From positions 1 to 23,133 of the IMG/VR virus record IMGVR_UViG_3300027736_000262: a stretch of 23,133 nt of DNA; one strand, 5' to 3'. Both the position numbers and the translations under genes were made by a program. How positions within the stretch are numbered: position 1 is the stretch's first letter; every line of letters begins with the position of its first letter. Source of the stretch: a virus. This document shows, in pieces, positions 7,091-15,637 of this stretch. The notes below the pieces were generated by a model. That model saw only the letters and a program-made list of their open reading frames with translations, ran no database searches and was not told the DNA's origin.

Positions 7091-7118
7091 AAAAAAGACC
7101 CCCCCACTAAGGAGGGGG
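7091..7118 (-). terminator. Intrinsic terminator after the major capsid gene
   Basis: On the minus strand CCCCC (7118-7114) pairs with GGGGG (7105-7101) around an 8-nt loop, followed by GGTC and six T (7096-7091). It lies about ten bases past the capsid stop and before the ribosome site of the 108-aa gene. The stem is short but all G-C and the T-run is uninterrupted. Confidence 0.82.
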
Positions 7119-7127
7119 CAACTGCAA

Positions 7128-8090
7128 TTAGGCAGGTACTGCCAAAGCATAAGCAGAGGAAGACTTTGCCAAACCGCTAGAAGCGGCTGTACGCAAAGCG
7201 GCTACACCATACAACGTGTCTGCTGTATAGAGAGTGCCTAAATACTCTTGCTTATATTGGGTCTGTGAACGAACACCAACTTGCTCGACCAATACCATCG
7301 AGTCTTTATGACCCATCAAGCAAATGCGGTCTGTGGTTGAAGTGCCTGCGCCTGTATCAGCGTTGCTAGAAACAAATACGGGGATACCATACAAGTTACC
7401 AACTTCACCAGTACGGATAGCACTTCCATCACCCACAAATGCTTGCTCGGTGTAACGTGCCAAACCCATCAACGTGTTGCGTGATGAGGGTGGAATGATG
7501 AAGAAACGACCATCCATAGGAGTGTCATTGTCATCAAGACGTTGGATAGTTCTGCGGATAGCGGCATCAGTCAATGCAGAAGCATTGGAAGTTGATGAGT
7601 TATAAGCAGTAGTACCATCGCCACCAATGTAGGCTTTAGTAGTTGCAGATGAAGTTGCATAGTCATCAGTTCCAACTGTTGCACCATTGAAGGCACGACC
7701 CAATTGAACCAAATCTGTGTCAACTTGCTTGGCAAGTGCATAGCCAGCATCTGAAGTATAGAAGTTACGCAAACTGTTTAAGGCTTGTGCTTCGACAATA
7801 TCTTCAATCAAACGAGAATACTCGTAATGCTTACCAATAGTTACTTGAACTTCAGACTCAGTTGCCGCAATCAATGTTACTTGAGTTGAAGCCGCCTTTG
7901 CTGATGCAGAACCTCTTGTTGGGGTTGGAATGTGAATTACATCGCCCTTCTTACCCTTAAAGTTCATTTTCATAACTAAGTTCGCAAGAACCAAGTTTTT
8001 CTTGTAAGCCGCAATAATCTCGTCACTCCAAATTTCTGGAATGAATTTGTCTGCGGTCGTTAGCGTTACGTGTGCTGTTCCTAATCCCAT
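7128..8090 (-). CDS. Major capsid protein (HK97-fold, P22/N4-like coat class)
   Basis: A 320-aa protein immediately after the scaffold gene. The N-terminal part has KFIPEIWSDEIIAAYKKNLV (about 15-34), then GKKGDVIHIPTPTRG (about 46-60), a typical N-arm/E-loop region of P22-like and N4-like coats. Next are IGKHYEYSRLIEDIVEAQAL (about 86-105) and SDAGYALAKQVDTDLVQLG, the spine-helix region. MVLVEQVGVRSQTQYKQEYL (265-284) near the C-terminus is also coat-like. It would form the icosahedral shell. A strong AGGAG stands seven bases before the ATG, as expected for an abundant product, and an intrinsic terminator follows. Confidence 0.92.
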   Translation of the reverse strand: MGLGTAHVTLTTADKFIPEIWSDEIIAAYKKNLVLANLVMKMNFKGKKGDVIHIPTPTRGSASAKAASTQVTLIAATESEVQVTIGKHYEYSRLIEDIVEAQALNSLRNFYTSDAGYALAKQVDTDLVQLGRAFNGATVGTDDYATSSATTKAYIGGDGTTAYNSSTSNASALTDAAIRRTIQRLDDNDTPMDGRFFIIPPSSRNTLMGLARYTEQAFVGDGSAIRTGEVGNLYGIPVFVSSNADTGAGTSTTDRICLMGHKDSMVLVEQVGVRSQTQYKQEYLGTLYTADTLYGVAALRTAASSGLAKSSSAYALAVPA

Positions 8091-8118
8091 GATGAATCTC
8101 CTAAAAACAAAAAGTTAA

Positions 8119-8883
8119 TTACTTGACCCTTCCCTCTGCGTATGCCGTCATAATTTCATCAGACAAAGCATCGTAGCGGTTCGGGTCTGTCATTTTCAGC
8201 CGAATAAGGTCTGCCCTTCGATAAACTCTCTTTGAACTCTCTCCAGTTCCACCTACGTCAACAGTTGCGGCTTTTAGGTTAGATTTGCGTTGAGTTTCCC
8301 CGTTATCGCTTATCTGTTTAGCCTTCACACCACGCAACTCTTTATAAGTGCTTAACAGTTCATGTGCCGAATCATAGTCAAATTCACCATCAGCCTTGGC
8401 ATACAAACCTATGCGAACTGGGCTTGATTTCACCCAATTTACAAACTCCGAATCTTGCACTAATTGTGAAAAATCAGGATGGTTCTGTGCCAACTTCTGT
8501 TGAATCTGCATCCTTTTGAAGTCTTGACCCGCTTGGCGAGCCGCTACTACATCAGGGTGACTATCAATCGTCTTTTGAACCGCTTTCTGTGGATTTTCAA
8601 AGAAATCTACTTCAGGTTCTTCCTCTTTAGTAAGTTGTTGCTTAGAGCCAAGGTTCTGCTTAATGAGTTCATCTGCCAACTGTCGAACCTCAGATGCTTC
8701 TTTTCTTGCTTGCCCAACTTCTTGGGCTTGCTTACCAATCATCTTTTCAGCTTCTTGGTGCATCCGAATAACGTCTTCAAGTCTCTTATTCTGATATTTA
8801 TCAGGGATACCTGCGACTTCTTCGACTTTGGCTTCTTCAGCCTCTAACTCACTTTGCGTCTCGTCTTCTTTGTCAATCAACAT
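8119..8883 (-). CDS. Scaffold protein
   Basis: The frame extends to 8922, but the ATG at 8883 is chosen because AAGGA lies about six to seven bases upstream, while the upper ATG has no such site. The 254-aa product is highly charged. The N-terminus is acidic (DKEDETQSELEAEEAKVEEV). A long coiled-coil-like segment follows (RMHQEAEKMIGKQAQEVGQA). The middle has NPQKAVQKTIDSHPDV and LAQNHPDFSQLVQDSEFVNW, and the C-terminus is basic (RVYRRADLIRLKMTDPNRYD), the part that binds coat in related scaffolds. Its place directly before the coat gene supports the role. Scaffold would fill the procapsid and leave before or during packaging. Confidence 0.87.
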   Translation of the reverse strand: MLIDKEDETQSELEAEEAKVEEVAGIPDKYQNKRLEDVIRMHQEAEKMIGKQAQEVGQARKEASEVRQLADELIKQNLGSKQQLTKEEEPEVDFFENPQKAVQKTIDSHPDVVAARQAGQDFKRMQIQQKLAQNHPDFSQLVQDSEFVNWVKSSPVRIGLYAKADGEFDYDSAHELLSTYKELRGVKAKQISDNGETQRKSNLKAATVDVGGTGESSKRVYRRADLIRLKMTDPNRYDALSDEIMTAYAEGRVK

Positions 8884-8940
8884 ACTTTTTCCTTTTTCCT
8901 GCCACTTTTGGTTGTAGGACATTCAACTCGGCATTTCTGC

Positions 8941-9168
8941 TTATGAGTTGGCTTTTTGCTCCGATTTCAGTTTATCAAAATGGCTTTTCTCAAACTTCCC
9001 ATGCGCTGATGGAAAATTCCCCGACCATCCCTCTAACTTAAAAGCAGGAGCACTCAAAATGCGGTTGGCTGTTTCTCCGCACTCGCACCGAATACTTTTT
9101 GACTCATAATCAATCAGTCTTTCGGTTAAATGCCCGTTTTCACAGGCAAATTCAAATATTCTTTTCAT
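8941..9168 (-). CDS. Small zinc-ribbon protein (FmdB-like)
   Basis: A 75-aa protein. The first half carries a zinc-ribbon pattern: C9-x3-H13 in ACENGHLTE, then C28-x-C30 in IRCECGETANRILSAP. FmdB-type regulatory ribbons share the aromatic N-terminus (IFEFAC), the Cys pairs and the A-x-R-x-x-S-A-P end. The second half is basic and Lys/Ser-rich. It overlaps the 79-aa gene by 17 nt and has AGGA before its ATG. Such ribbons occur next to capsid genes in many phages; whether it regulates or joins the head is unknown. Confidence 0.78.
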   Translation of the reverse strand: MKRIFEFACENGHLTERLIDYESKSIRCECGETANRILSAPAFKLEGWSGNFPSAHGKFEKSHFDKLKSEQKANS

Positions 9169-9391
9169 TCAAATCCTCGTATGCTCTTTCGGAAACCTGT
9201 TTCAAGGTTTTTAGCCAATTAAGTATGGAAAGTTCCCCCTTTTTGAATTGGAGAGACTTTTCGTCTTGAATTACAGATATATTATTGAGGGAAACTATCA
9301 TGTTGTCAATATCAATTAATAATTCTTTCCAACCCTCAGATGCCATCATCGAGAATCGGTCAGAATAATATTTATCAAGTTCAGGGGTCAT
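9152..9391 (-). CDS. Small helical conserved phage protein (79 aa)
   Basis: A 79-aa mostly helical, acidic protein with YYSDRFSMMASEGWKELLID (9-28) and FKKGELSILNWLKTLKQVSE (49-68). I recognise it as a small protein conserved in podovirus-like head modules but know no proven function. GAGGA stands about eight bases before the ATG, overlapping the stop of the large repeat protein. It overlaps the zinc-ribbon gene by 17 nt, so the two are probably translated together. Confidence 0.75.
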   Translation of the reverse strand: MTPELDKYYSDRFSMMASEGWKELLIDIDNMIVSLNNISVIQDEKSLQFKKGELSILNWLKTLKQVSERAYEDLNEKNI

Positions 9392-9403
9392 TTAGTAGTT
9401 TCC

Positions 9404-12400
9404 TCAAAAAAACATCAAAAAGTTGCCATTGTTACGGGTTAGAAAGTTCCACCCCGTATTATTACCGCTATTGGTCGAACTATATGCGTTCCATGTTCCA
9501 CCCGTAGCCGTTGAGTCTTGGATGTTTAAATAGTCTACATCTGTAATACCGCTTGCCTTTGTGATTGTCCTTGCCGTTGCTGGCGTATTACTGTTTAAAA
9601 CGACTAGGTTTCCTGCTGTTCCATTGACGTTGAAATTGGTAACTGTAAATGCGGTTGTACAAGAATTGGTAATAGTGCAAGGCGATACTGTGTTGTTTAA
9701 TGTTGTACATCTTGCTAATGTACTACCCGTAGAAAGACCTAAATAAAGCGTTCCACCTAACCCTGACATAGTAATTGTGCCATATAAATTACCACCTCCA
9801 GTACCCGCACCGCCAGCAAAAACAGCAGAACCTGTTGTTGTAAACACAATGGTTGAGTTTGCTACATCGTAAGTTGTTCCTGTATTAGAGCCAACAAACC
9901 CTGATGTACTTGTGCCGCCAGTTATTGTTACAGTAGATGTTCCAAGTGTTAATGTTTTTGTGTTTGCATTACTAAAGTTAAATGTTCCGCAAGTAACGCT
10001 ATATCCGTTTGTTTGTAAAGTCCCTGTACTTAATGTTATTGTCTTTGTAGCCCCTGTTACAAACGCATCTTGCAAGCTGTAGGTTGCTGTTCCGTTTAAA
10101 TTAATTGCAGAATCCATAGCAGTACCAGCTAGGGTAATCTGCTGTGTTCCTGATGTTGCACTAAAAGATGTTGTGCCTGTACCTGATACATGGCTCATCG
10201 TACTACTGCAAGTAAAGTTTCCAAATATTGTTCTGCCATTACTTGCTAAAGCACCAGCAAATCCAGTAGTAAATATTAAATCTTTAACTGCGGTGTTTGT
10301 TGTTGAAGAAGGAAATGAGGCAATACTTCCAACTTGTCCAGCAGTAGTTGTAAAGTTTAGTGCGTTGCTTTCTGTTGCCCCTGCTGTACTTCCAAACTGT
10401 ACTGTTCTTGTTATTCCCGATGCAATATCACCTGTAAGGTTAATTGCTGATGTGCCTGTGTAGGTAAAGTTTGTAGCAGTACCCATACCCAAAACTGTAG
10501 CTGTACCTGTATTAGTAAGCGTAATTTTTCCATTAGTACCAAACAATATAGAGCGAGTATTTGTATTGCTTGAACTAAATGCACCAAAAATAGTTAGCGT
10601 TTTATCGTTTAAATCTAGCGTACCGCTTGTAAGTGTTAGGTTTCTTGCTGTTGTTGTACCTACTGTTAAAGCGTCTTGCAATTGCCATGAACCGCCTACT
10701 CCATTAAATGTAATAGGAAAATCAAGCGTATTACTATTAGTAGTTATTGTTCTTACTGTTGCATTTGTTGAGGCAAATGTTGTTGTATTAGTACCAGCAG
10801 TTAATGTCATGCCAGTTGGAAATAATAAGTTTCCATAAATTGACAAAGTTGCGTTTGTCATTGTTCCTGTAAAACCAGCAAAACTAAGATTTAAAAATCC
10901 ACCACCAATAGAAATAGTGTCGCTTCCAGCAGAAATAGTAAAAGACAAAGAATTTATTTCGGTTTGTCCCGTAGTATTACCAAATGTTATTGTTCTTGTA
11001 ATTCCTGACCCTGCATTACCCGTTATATTAACAGTAGGTGTTCCTGTATAAGTAAAATTGGTAGCAGTTGTCATACCAAAAATTGTTGATGTACCTGTAA
11101 AAGTATTTGTAATGTTTCCAGTACCAAATGCTATTGTTCTTGTATTTGAATTAGAAGAACTAAAAGCACCAAAATGAGTAAATGTATTGCCGTCTAAATC
11201 CAATGTTCCGTTTGTTAAAGTAACTCCTCTACCAGTAGCAGTTCCTACATTTAAAGCACCAACTAATTTCCAAGTGCCTCCAACACCATCAAATGTAAGT
11301 GGAAAATCTAGATTATTTCCATTGGTTGTGATTGTTCTTACTGTTGCACTTGTTGATGCAAATGTGGTTGATGATGTTCCTGCGGTTAAAGTTATGCCTG
11401 ATGGTAATGTTAAATTTCCGTAAATAGACCTAGTGTTATTTGCTAATGTTCCTGTAAAACTTGTTAAATTAACATTTAAAAATCCGCCTTGCAGACTTAC
11501 AGTATCGCTACCAGCAGACACGTTAACAGTTATTGAGTTTGTTTCAGTTTGTCCTGCTGTATTACCATGAGATATAGTTCTTGTAAATGCACCAGTAGAA
11601 TTTCCAGTTATATTAACAGTAGGTGTTCCTGTATAGGTAAACCCTGTTGCGGTTTGCATACCCCAAACTCCTGCCGTTGCTATTGAATATGTGTTTGTAT
11701 AATTTCCACCATTAAAAACTATCGCTCTTGTGTTTGAATTATTTGATGCCCACAAACCAAAGTTAGTTAATGTAAAACCAGCCAAATCCAACGTACCACT
11801 TGTTAGTGTAATTGTTCTACTTGTAGCAGTTCCAACGCTTAAAGCATCTTGCAATTGATAAGTAGCAGTACCCGAAAATGTAATTGGAAAATCTAGGTTT
11901 AATGCCGCAGAAGTAATTAATTGAGTTCCGCTAGTAGCGGCAAAGGTAGTTACACTAGCACCAGCCGATAATGTCATGCCCGATTTAAGAGTTAAATTTC
12001 CGTAAAGAGTTCTAGTCCCGTTGGTTAAATTTCCTGTGTATGTTCCAGCAAAAGTTAAATTTTTAACAGAGCCAGATACACCAATCGCATTAGAGGCGGC
12101 ATTGTTAATGGTAAAACTAATTGAATTGGCTTCTGTAACAGATGCTGGCAATAAAGTTAATGTTCCTGTACCAGTAATATTAATTAATGGCGTACCCGTT
12201 ACAGAATGAGTAGTTGCCCCTGTAAATACGCCAGTACCACTACCCGCACACGTTATGCTATTAGTACCAAACGCCAATGTCCCCGTAAATCCTGTCATTG
12301 TCAGAGTTGAGCAAATAGCCGTACCCGACCCAATTGTTACAGTATTAGCACCTGATGCGGCATCAAAGAAAACAGTATCCGAAGATGTGGGTACAGTTTG

Positions 12401-12490
12401 ACCGCCAGCACCGCCAGAAGTCAAAGCCCATTTAGTTCCAGCAGTAGCATCCCATGTAGCCGCACCGCCAACCCAATATCTTGCCGCCAT
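9404..12490 (-). CDS. Giant repetitive Thr/Gly/Ser-rich beta protein, adhesin- or fibre-like
   Basis: A 1028-aa protein dominated by Thr, Gly, Ser and Asn. It opens with MAARYWVGGAATWDATAGTK (1-20) and SSDTVFFDAASGA, an N-terminal module I have seen in phage and bacterial surface proteins. From residue 163 it consists of about four long repeats starting at 163, 357, 552 and 756. Each begins [YF]GN[LF] and contains TFA-T-S, LDFP-TF, GTLDL, a NTR block and, in the first three, FTYTGT (about 194, 195 and 204 aa in those three). The pattern suggests a long beta-solenoid, as in autotransporter adhesins. The C-terminus (GNNTGWNFLTRNNGNFLMFF) is distinct. There is no signal peptide or catalytic motif. 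Likely an extended virion fibre. The start overlaps the previous stop as TAATG. Confidence 0.85.
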   Translation of the reverse strand: MAARYWVGGAATWDATAGTKWALTSGGAGGQTVPTSSDTVFFDAASGANTVTIGSGTAICSTLTMTGFTGTLAFGTNSITCAGSGTGVFTGATTHSVTGTPLINITGTGTLTLLPASVTEANSISFTINNAASNAIGVSGSVKNLTFAGTYTGNLTNGTRTLYGNLTLKSGMTLSAGASVTTFAATSGTQLITSAALNLDFPITFSGTATYQLQDALSVGTATSRTITLTSGTLDLAGFTLTNFGLWASNNSNTRAIVFNGGNYTNTYSIATAGVWGMQTATGFTYTGTPTVNITGNSTGAFTRTISHGNTAGQTETNSITVNVSAGSDTVSLQGGFLNVNLTSFTGTLANNTRSIYGNLTLPSGITLTAGTSSTTFASTSATVRTITTNGNNLDFPLTFDGVGGTWKLVGALNVGTATGRGVTLTNGTLDLDGNTFTHFGAFSSSNSNTRTIAFGTGNITNTFTGTSTIFGMTTATNFTYTGTPTVNITGNAGSGITRTITFGNTTGQTEINSLSFTISAGSDTISIGGGFLNLSFAGFTGTMTNATLSIYGNLLFPTGMTLTAGTNTTTFASTNATVRTITTNSNTLDFPITFNGVGGSWQLQDALTVGTTTARNLTLTSGTLDLNDKTLTIFGAFSSSNTNTRSILFGTNGKITLTNTGTATVLGMGTATNFTYTGTSAINLTGDIASGITRTVQFGSTAGATESNALNFTTTAGQVGSIASFPSSTTNTAVKDLIFTTGFAGALASNGRTIFGNFTCSSTMSHVSGTGTTSFSATSGTQQITLAGTAMDSAINLNGTATYSLQDAFVTGATKTITLSTGTLQTNGYSVTCGTFNFSNANTKTLTLGTSTVTITGGTSTSGFVGSNTGTTYDVANSTIVFTTTGSAVFAGGAGTGGGNLYGTITMSGLGGTLYLGLSTGSTLARCTTLNNTVSPCTITNSCTTAFTVTNFNVNGTAGNLVVLNSNTPATARTITKASGITDVDYLNIQDSTATGGTWNAYSSTNSGNNTGWNFLTRNNGNFLMFF
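10226..12004 (-). repeat. Three long in-gene coding repeats (plus a diverged fourth copy downstream)
   Basis: Tandem units run 12004-11423, 11422-10838 and 10837-10226. A fourth, more diverged unit starts at 10225. The boundary is the codon run for Y/F-G-N-L/F. Units 2 and 3 are the most alike (shared TFAST-ATVRTITTN, LDFP-TF-GVGG, FGAFSSSN). Unit 1 differs more, and unit 4 lacks the FTYTGT block. Confidence 0.85.
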
Positions 12491-12711
12491 TACTCAGCAG
12501 GGATGGGGTTTCCATCCTCGTCATGTAGAACCTCACCATCCTCACCACGCATATAGTTTGGTGGTGGTTGAGTAATTGCCTTTACCCAATTTTCAAACCT
12601 TGTTTGCTTCATTGCTTCCAACTCGGCATCGGTAAAAGTGTGGTCATCGGATAGGTTTAACGCATCCCGAAAAACGATTGAGTTGTATGAGTTTTCAAAG
12701 ATGATTTGCAT
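12490..12711 (-). CDS. Small acidic protein between two fibre genes (73 aa)
   Basis: The frame extends to 12747, but that would overlap the collagen-like gene by 34 nt. The ATG at 12711 is two bases after that stop and is preferred. The 73-aa product begins MQIIFENSYNSIVFRDALNL and continues DDHTFTDAELEAMKQTRFEN and QPPPNYMRGEDGEVLHDEDG. It is helical and acidic with a Pro-rich, Asp/Glu-rich end. Similar small proteins beside fibre genes are sometimes assembly chaperones; no direct evidence here. The stop overlaps the start of the giant repeat protein as TAATG. Confidence 0.72.
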   Translation of the reverse strand: MQIIFENSYNSIVFRDALNLSDDHTFTDAELEAMKQTRFENWVKAITQPPPNYMRGEDGEVLHDEDGNPIPAE

Positions 12712-12713
12712 GA

Positions 12714-13571
12714 TTAAGCCTGTGTAGTTACTGCAATAACATCCCAACGAGTGTTAAATGCGTTATAAATACAACCAACATACGTTGTCTTGCTTGCAGT
12801 TGTGGTTGCGGGCAAAGTAACCCCAATAACTGTATAGGTAGCGTTCCAAGTTAAAGCCCTACCTGTGCCATTATCAAGTAATCTAAATATCAATTTATCG
12901 CCATTGGTAGGTGTTCCAATGGGTGCGTTAATTGTCAATGCCGATGCCAATGCGGTATACGCATAAATATCACCAACAGAAACATCAGGAGTTAAAGATG
13001 TAGCCGTTGTAGCCGTTATATCTCTAAGGTCAATACGACTTGAAGAAATTGTTGTTCCGCTAATTGTTCCACTTGTAATACTGGCAACTGCCGTATTAGT
13101 AGACATGGTGCTGATAACTTTAATTTTCTCAGCCAAGTCGGGGGCAACAACCTCACCCACATTTAACTCTCTGCCTGTTGACAAGGTAATAACTAAAGAA
13201 CCATCAAAGTCAATCTTGGCATCCGTAACAGATACCCCATCAGACCCATCTACCCCATCTTTTCCATTAATGCCGTCACGACCATCACGACCATTTTGAC
13301 CTGCTTTACCATCTATTCCTTTATCGCCTTTGTCACCCTTGTCACCCTTTTCAGGAACAATGGATTTGGCAACTTCAAGTTGGTCAGAAACCTTCTTTTC
13401 CATCACTTTGATGGCTTCAACAATCAGGTCTACATTATCTTGAACTGCTTGCTCCTCTTGTGCTCTCATCGCAACAAGGGTTTCCTCCATCTGATTGATA
13501 GCGGCTAACTTCTCATCAAAGGATGAGTCTGCCGCCTCAATACTTTGAATGAGGTCTTTGATGTTAGCCAT
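12714..13571 (-). CDS. Collagen-like fibre protein
   Basis: A 285-aa protein in three parts. Residues 1-72 form an acidic coiled coil (SSFDEKLAAINQMEETLVAM). Residues 76-114 are 13 uninterrupted Gly-x-y triplets (GDKGDKGDKGIDG, then GRDGRDGINGKDG), a collagen-like trimer stem. Residues about 115-285 form a beta-rich head whose last 90 residues (INAPIGTPTNGDKLIFRLLD; RALTWNATYTVIG) match a C-terminal fibre domain I have seen in many phages. Trimeric virion fibre is the likely role, on the head, connector or tail. It begins inside the portal gene with an 8-nt ATGGCTAA overlap, so it is coupled to portal translation. Confidence 0.87.
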   Translation of the reverse strand: MANIKDLIQSIEAADSSFDEKLAAINQMEETLVAMRAQEEQAVQDNVDLIVEAIKVMEKKVSDQLEVAKSIVPEKGDKGDKGDKGIDGKAGQNGRDGRDGINGKDGVDGSDGVSVTDAKIDFDGSLVITLSTGRELNVGEVVAPDLAEKIKVISTMSTNTAVASITSGTISGTTISSSRIDLRDITATTATSLTPDVSVGDIYAYTALASALTINAPIGTPTNGDKLIFRLLDNGTGRALTWNATYTVIGVTLPATTTASKTTYVGCIYNAFNTRWDVIAVTTQA

Positions 13572-15633
13572 TCTGATTTAACCCATTTGTGAGTTTAGTA
13601 AGAAAATCTTGTTTAACCTGATTTTGAGAGTTGACCTTATCTGCCATTTGTAACTCAACAATCTTAGACTTGTTTTTAATGTCTGCTTCTTTCAGCATCA
13701 AGTCTGCAATCTTTACTCGTTTGTCAAACTCACGGGAAGCCAAGTCATCTTGGTTGGGCAAGTTCTTAGTGTTTGCTGCCATTGCTTTGGCTTGCATCTC
13801 CATAGGCATGAGTTGTGTCTCAGCATTGAGTTTCTGTGCTTCTGCTCTGTTTTGCTCCGCTTGAGTGGTGTTAACTGCAATCTGAGCCTGTGCCGCTTGC
13901 AATGCCAACTGCTGTTGAGCCTGCTGAAGTTGCTGTGCTTGTGGGTCAGGTTGACTCATCTTATCTAACGCATCCATCATCTCGAACCTGTTGCTCAAAC
14001 TAGAGTTGCTAACAATTCCTTTTAGGATAACTGGCAACACAGGAGTATTCGGGCCGAGGGTTTGCAATAAGCTAATAAACTGTTGTTGCTCGTATTCTCT
14101 AGCAATAATTCCAAGAGTAGCAGTTGGAATGAAGTTCATGTCAACAGAAGGATACCGATTAGGGTCAAACTGCATATACCTAAATGCCGCTTTCTTGATG
14201 AAAGGCACTAAGAAATCTTCTTGAAAGTTAACCAAAGTGCGTTTGTACTTCTTAATAATAGAAGCCACCGCCATTGACATACCGCCTTGACCAGCATCAC
14301 GACTGACTTGAGATACCATACCTTGTGAGTCAAGCGTACCCGTAGCCTGTAACAACATTCTCTCAAACTCTTTAGAAGTCGCAAGGTTGTTTCCATCTGT
14401 CTGTCCAAACTTAAAAGGATACAGAATTTCACTAGGAGCACCATTGGTAAGAATGGCTTTGCCTGGCTTTACCTCAAACTTTGCACCCCTCGGCAAACGT
14501 GTGGCATCCATTGCAATCATTGGGGAGGTGGTTAAAGCGAGTGAATCCAAGTGAGAGCGAATCTGAGCATCAATAGCTTTCTGCATATTGAAGGCTTTTT
14601 CCACAGTACCTCGCCCCAAGAGTCTATTCGGAACAGTATCGTCTTGATAGGACAAAATTGGCCTATCCTTCATCATGTAAGGATTTTCTTCTGCTTTTAA
14701 GAGTTGTCCATCGTTTGCAATGACAACAATGGCTTCAACCATATCCGCATAATCATCAGAAGCAGAGTTTTCAGGGAATAACTCAACAACATCCTTGTTT
14801 TCTTCCAAGTTCTTGAGATATTCTCTAGGCACAAGCCCGTAATAGGTGAGTAAAAGTACCTTTTCATCTTTATACTGGCTAACCTCTTGGGTTGGCTCTA
14901 AGTCTGAGTCATCTCCAGTTGTTGTTAGGTCAACTTTTCTGTAAACACCACTCTCAATACCCTGAACAACCTTGTGAATAGAGATATATTTCTCTACTGC
15001 AACACCCATACAGTCATCAATACTTGTTCCGTTGGGGTCAAATAAGAAGTTTTTAGGGTTAATGGGCATAATCTTGACAGCAATCCTGTCACGCTCCATT
15101 ACACCGATAGCCGCCTGCCCCATTTGATTAGGAATAGGCTGAGTTGCAGGTACATACTCTTTCTCAGTTTTGACAACAATCTCGCCAATGCCTGTACCAT
15201 AGATTTCAGCCATCAACTCTATTTGGTCAATGGCTTTTCTAATCTTGTCTTTCTTAAAATCTTCCATGAGTTGATTTTTTATCATCTCAACGTCAATGGG
15301 GTTGCCATTTACATCTTGGATATTGTCTTCAATATCAAAGAAATCACCTTGTCCAAAGATGGCTTCCATAATCTCGGCATGACGAGTTTCAACTGCTTGT
15401 TGTGTAGCAGGGGTTACGATGCGTGAACGCTCAGATTCCCTAGTTTTATCCTCTGATGCCCATTGACCACGAAAAATACGCTCGTACTCAAGGTAATCGG
15501 GAAGGTGATTAGTGTCTCTGTAAGTTCTCCATCTGTCACAATGGTCAACCACAAAGGCAACTAACTCTTTGTCAGCCTCTGTTGGTTCGTAAAACTCGTT
15601 TTGTTCTAGTTTCGGTTCTTTTTTTGTAGCCAT
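13564..15633 (-). CDS. Portal protein (P22-type podovirus portal)
   Basis: A 689-aa protein, close to the long P22-type portals. The N-terminal part has DYLEYERIFRGQWASEDKTR (46-65), RSRIVTPATQQAVETRHAEI (69-88) and EAIFGQGDFFDI (90-101), standard in this class. The middle contains IMPINPKNFLFDPNG, and LGRGTVEKAFNMQKAIDAQI (339-358) is the stem-like region. The last about 140 residues are Gln/Ala-rich and coiled-coil-like (QAQQLQQAQQQLALQAAQAQ), the likely barrel. It forms the dodecameric DNA gate that docks terminase and adaptor. AAGG lies about eight bases before the ATG, four bases after the preceding gene. Confidence 0.92.
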   Translation of the reverse strand: MATKKEPKLEQNEFYEPTEADKELVAFVVDHCDRWRTYRDTNHLPDYLEYERIFRGQWASEDKTRESERSRIVTPATQQAVETRHAEIMEAIFGQGDFFDIEDNIQDVNGNPIDVEMIKNQLMEDFKKDKIRKAIDQIELMAEIYGTGIGEIVVKTEKEYVPATQPIPNQMGQAAIGVMERDRIAVKIMPINPKNFLFDPNGTSIDDCMGVAVEKYISIHKVVQGIESGVYRKVDLTTTGDDSDLEPTQEVSQYKDEKVLLLTYYGLVPREYLKNLEENKDVVELFPENSASDDYADMVEAIVVIANDGQLLKAEENPYMMKDRPILSYQDDTVPNRLLGRGTVEKAFNMQKAIDAQIRSHLDSLALTTSPMIAMDATRLPRGAKFEVKPGKAILTNGAPSEILYPFKFGQTDGNNLATSKEFERMLLQATGTLDSQGMVSQVSRDAGQGGMSMAVASIIKKYKRTLVNFQEDFLVPFIKKAAFRYMQFDPNRYPSVDMNFIPTATLGIIAREYEQQQFISLLQTLGPNTPVLPVILKGIVSNSSLSNRFEMMDALDKMSQPDPQAQQLQQAQQQLALQAAQAQIAVNTTQAEQNRAEAQKLNAETQLMPMEMQAKAMAANTKNLPNQDDLASREFDKRVKIADLMLKEADIKNKSKIVELQMADKVNSQNQVKQDFLTKLTNGLNQNG

Positions 15634-15637
15634 AGGG

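Noticed and set aside
9404-9421. Possible frameshift at a run of seven T near the end of the giant repeat gene
   Set aside because: The frame ends cleanly with a stop that carries the next gene's ribosome site, so the end looks genuine.
10173-11423. Several plus-strand frames of 78-96 codons inside the giant repeat gene
   Set aside because: They recur with the repeats and are Val/Pro/Leu-rich mirror images of the Thr/Gly/Asn-rich coding strand.
9404-12490. CRISPR-like array because of periodic repeats
   Set aside because: Units are about 585-612 bp, coding and diverged; there are no short direct repeats with unique spacers.
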